29,978 nt of DNA from JAFGCL01 sp964492335 (GTDB taxonomy: Bacteria; Chloroflexota; Dehalococcoidia; UBA2247; RBG-13-53-26). Of the stretch, positions 28,309 through 29,978 are shown one piece after another. The stretch's first letter is position 1. Each line of letters opens with the position of its first letter. A program made the position numbers and the translations under genes. The stretch lies in NCBI GenBank assembly GCA_964492335.1, contig CAZBJX010000025.1, positions 1-29,978 on the forward strand, written 5' to 3'. The notes under the pieces were generated by a model. The model was not told the origin of the DNA. It did no database searches and saw nothing but the letters and a program-made list of their open reading frames with translations.

Positions 28309-28767
28309 CTACCCGAGATAGGAACGAATCGGACTGTCTGGCGGAGCGAGTCTGTATACCTCCGTTTCAAACCCAGCCCGGTCCGCCAGAGTCATGACTA
28401 TCCAAGTAGGTGCGGTCCCGTTGCAGGGGTATAGCCTCAAGAAGCGAATGGTGAAGAACCGAAACGGCTTGACCTCAGCCATCTCCTGCCACCGGAGCGA
28501 ACGGGGCCTACCCCAGAAGGAGTAGCCGAACACCCGCTCCGCTGATAGCTGGGTTGGGTAGCGGAAAGCATACCAGATCCCGATGCCGGCAGAGTAAACA
28601 AGGCCGGAGAGAAGAACTGTCCCCACGTAGAGCCAAGTCAGGTCACCTCCAATAAGAAGAACGCGTATGCAGAGGGCGAGCGGAACGTATACCCCGAAGC
28701 AGGGGAGAAACCACGGGAACACGGCTCCACGAAACGCTCTCACATCGCCTCGAAGCTCAGCCCCCAT
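28309..28767 (-). CDS. small two-helix membrane protein, unknown function
   Basis: 152 aa from ATG 28767, which has AGGAGGAGG 9 bases upstream. A TTG start at 28809 would add 14 residues but ignores this site. Two hydrophobic helices (about 16-38 and 44-66) are followed by a basic, aromatic C-terminal domain (SAERVFGYSFWGRPRSLRWQEMAEVK and after). A short membrane hairpin plus a soluble 'facing' domain recalls bacterial PH-domain membrane proteins, but I cannot assign it. Lower GC than the core genes. It follows the lipoprotein and a short ORF on the same strand. Confidence 0.7.
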   Translation of the reverse strand: MGAELRGDVRAFRGAVFPWFLPCFGVYVPLALCIRVLLIGGDLTWLYVGTVLLSGLVYSAGIGIWYAFRYPTQLSAERVFGYSFWGRPRSLRWQEMAEVKPFRFFTIRFLRLYPCNGTAPTWIVMTLADRAGFETEVYRLAPPDSPIRSYLG

Positions 28768-28772
28768 GATGC

Positions 28773-28973
28773 CTAGCCTCCTCCTATTCTGAAGCAACAA
28801 TCGCACCAAGTCAATCGCACTGCTGACGATGACGTCAATCCTTCGGATTGACTCATAACAACTGTTACCGAAACTGGTATCGTTGCTTCAACGGACATGC
28901 CACCGAAATCGGAGGCGTCGATGAGCAGATCGGATGTCAAGGAGTACATATCCCACAGTTCCACCGGCGTCAA
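28773..28973 (-). CDS. possible short ORF coupled to both neighbours
   Basis: 66 codons from a TTG at 28973 that overlaps the lipoprotein's TGA (TTGA, 4 bases). A later ATG at codon 9 is possible. It ends with a TAG 5 bases before the next gene's ATG, and its last glycine codons form that gene's ribosome binding site. Composition (LTSDLLIDASDFGGMSVEAT, IPVSVTVVMS) is plausible but has no recognised family and ends in CDCCFRIGGG. It could be real, coupled translation, or chance. Confidence 0.25.
   Translation of the reverse strand: MTPVELWDMYSLTSDLLIDASDFGGMSVEATIPVSVTVVMSQSEGLTSSSAVRLTWCDCCFRIGGG
28810..28852. repeat. three GTCAATC motifs including a perfect hairpin
   Basis: GTCAATC at 28810-28816 and 28834-28840, with the inverted copy GATTGAC at 28846-28852. 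The latter two form GTCAATCC-TTC-GGATTGAC, an 8-bp stem. Direct copies are 24 bases apart, and all lie just upstream of the small membrane protein gene. Either an operator or an RNA hairpin. Confidence 0.5.
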
Positions 28974-29947
28974 CCCACTACGAAGGTCTCCATCGTCAAG
29001 GCGATGCTCAGTCCGCTAGCTTCCAGGCTGTACAAGTATGGCAGCGGCAGTTGAGCCGCGAAAGACCCCTTGGCGACGAGGCTGCGCCCGTTGGTGGCTG
29101 TGATTGTCATGGTCACTTCATACGAAGTGAGACTGCAGTTGCCCATGATCCGGGTCACGGGAAAGCAGTCAAGTGTCATTGCGCCTTGCGGACCCCTCTC
29201 ACTGTACCCGTGCATCTCTTCAAGCGGCCTGTGCCCGCCTCTGGCGTAGTCCTCGAACGTCCCCAACGGCAGGGCGTACAAGGTACGTACGACGGACTGC
29301 TCGATGCCATGGAAGCTGCCCTCCGTCCACGGCTCGTAGCTGAGAGAACCTGGAGGGCTGGCAGCGTTTGCCTCATCTATCATCGCCTGTTCAACATGAT
29401 AGCTCCATGTGCCATTGTCGCCTTCTGAGTCAACGTACTCTGCCCGGCAACATGCGCCGAAGTCCGTGCCCGACAACTGCACATTGTCGGTGGGGATCCA
29501 GACCGTAACATCGACCCAAGCGTCGTCGGTCCGCTGACCTCTATCATTGACGTTGACGATGTGATGCTTCACTTCAAAGCACTCGACCGTCGTGGTGACA
29601 GTACCGCTCTGGCCGTTACTGCTACCTGAGCCCCCACCGGATATGCGAGTCGTCGTCTGGACGACCTCTCTGCCCACATATGCGCCTTCCACGTGCAATC
29701 TGGAGGCGCCAGTCTCCGAGTCAACCGCTACATCAACCGTGAACGATCTTAACACACCGGCTTCCCCCAAGTCCGTGGTCAGGACACTGTCAAAGTCATA
29801 GGCCCTCCATCGCTCCGATGACACGAGCGGGGGTGGATTTGTGTCATGCCGCCCGCAGGCGGTGAACATGCAAGCGCTCAGGGCAAGCAGAGCCGACATT
29901 GCCAGCCCCAGCCACTGCCTTGATGATCGGCCAATGACCATTGACAT
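28970..29947 (-). CDS. putative lipoprotein of unknown function
   Basis: 325 aa from ATG 29947 with GGGAGG 4 bases upstream; an in-frame ATG at 29941 has better spacing. Type II signal peptide: basic start, hydrophobic 12-25 and lipobox LSAC with Cys26 (a second, FTAC, at Cys31). The mature part has no recognised domain. It is beta-rich in look, with a Gly/Ser segment (SGGGSGSSNGQSG, about 103-115), scattered cysteines (in VECFEVKHH, GACCRAEY, LDCFPV and GNCSLTSYEV) that could form disulfides, and a C-terminal region with TMTITATNGRSLVAKG. Membrane-anchored, outside the cell. Lower GC than the core genes. Confidence 0.75.
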   Translation of the reverse strand: MSMVIGRSSRQWLGLAMSALLALSACMFTACGRHDTNPPPLVSSERWRAYDFDSVLTTDLGEAGVLRSFTVDVAVDSETGASRLHVEGAYVGREVVQTTTRISGGGSGSSNGQSGTVTTTVECFEVKHHIVNVNDRGQRTDDAWVDVTVWIPTDNVQLSGTDFGACCRAEYVDSEGDNGTWSYHVEQAMIDEANAASPPGSLSYEPWTEGSFHGIEQSVVRTLYALPLGTFEDYARGGHRPLEEMHGYSERGPQGAMTLDCFPVTRIMGNCSLTSYEVTMTITATNGRSLVAKGSFAAQLPLPYLYSLEASGLSIALTMETFVVG

Positions 29948-29978
29948 GTTCCCTCCCGAAACGGGTTTGCCCGCTAGC

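Overview
The window is high-GC bacterial chromosome, about two thirds G+C in most genes by eye, with a lower-GC right end. It is probably from a Dehalococcoidia-like member of the Chloroflexota. This placement is an inference. It rests on the long (about 590 aa) divergent type of formate-tetrahydrofolate ligase, a 5S rRNA gene standing apart from the other rRNA genes, acyl-CoA enzymes (an ADP-forming acyl-CoA synthetase alpha subunit and a CaiB/BaiF CoA-transferase), and lipoproteins with no sign of an outer-membrane system. No 16S or 23S is present to confirm it.

Layout. 1-2934 is accessory: a possible IS21-type end, a gene broken by frameshifts, and a large serine recombinase whose frame runs antisense through an intact tRNA-Ala(TGC), so the tRNA is probably the integration site. 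3095-7342 is core: acyl-CoA synthetase alpha subunit, ligA and pth. 7335-8877 is a small island with a higB-higA toxin-antitoxin pair, whose promoter and operator can be read base by base, and an unknown membrane protein behind two strong palindromes. 8870-12140 carries uvrA and a solo 5S rRNA gene with its own promoter. 12264-15130 holds a CoA-transferase facing an rpe-SDR operon. A small one-helix protein (15280) follows. The minus-strand operon folD-fhs-queA (19400-15496) makes and interconverts one-carbon tetrahydrofolate species and ends in a queuosine gene. 19443-22710 holds an LCM-type methyltransferase, an alpha/beta hydrolase and a zinc-ribbon/FN3/transglutaminase-like membrane protein, followed by argJ.

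24190-27716 is a tight plus-strand cluster: a 41-residue membrane peptide, a VTC (polyphosphate polymerase-like) domain protein, a DUF4956 membrane protein and a repeat-rich secreted DUF4353 protein. It looks like one envelope system of unknown function and is the best candidate for an undescribed system. To its right lie a decayed IS1380-like transposase (27820-28209) and a lower-GC tail with a small membrane protein and a lipoprotein.

Regulation. Sigma-70-type promoters can be read for many genes. In several (higB, uvrA, argJ) the -10 box lies only 4-6 bases before a start codon, which points to leaderless mRNAs. The 5S promoter places transcription start almost exactly at the mature 5' end.
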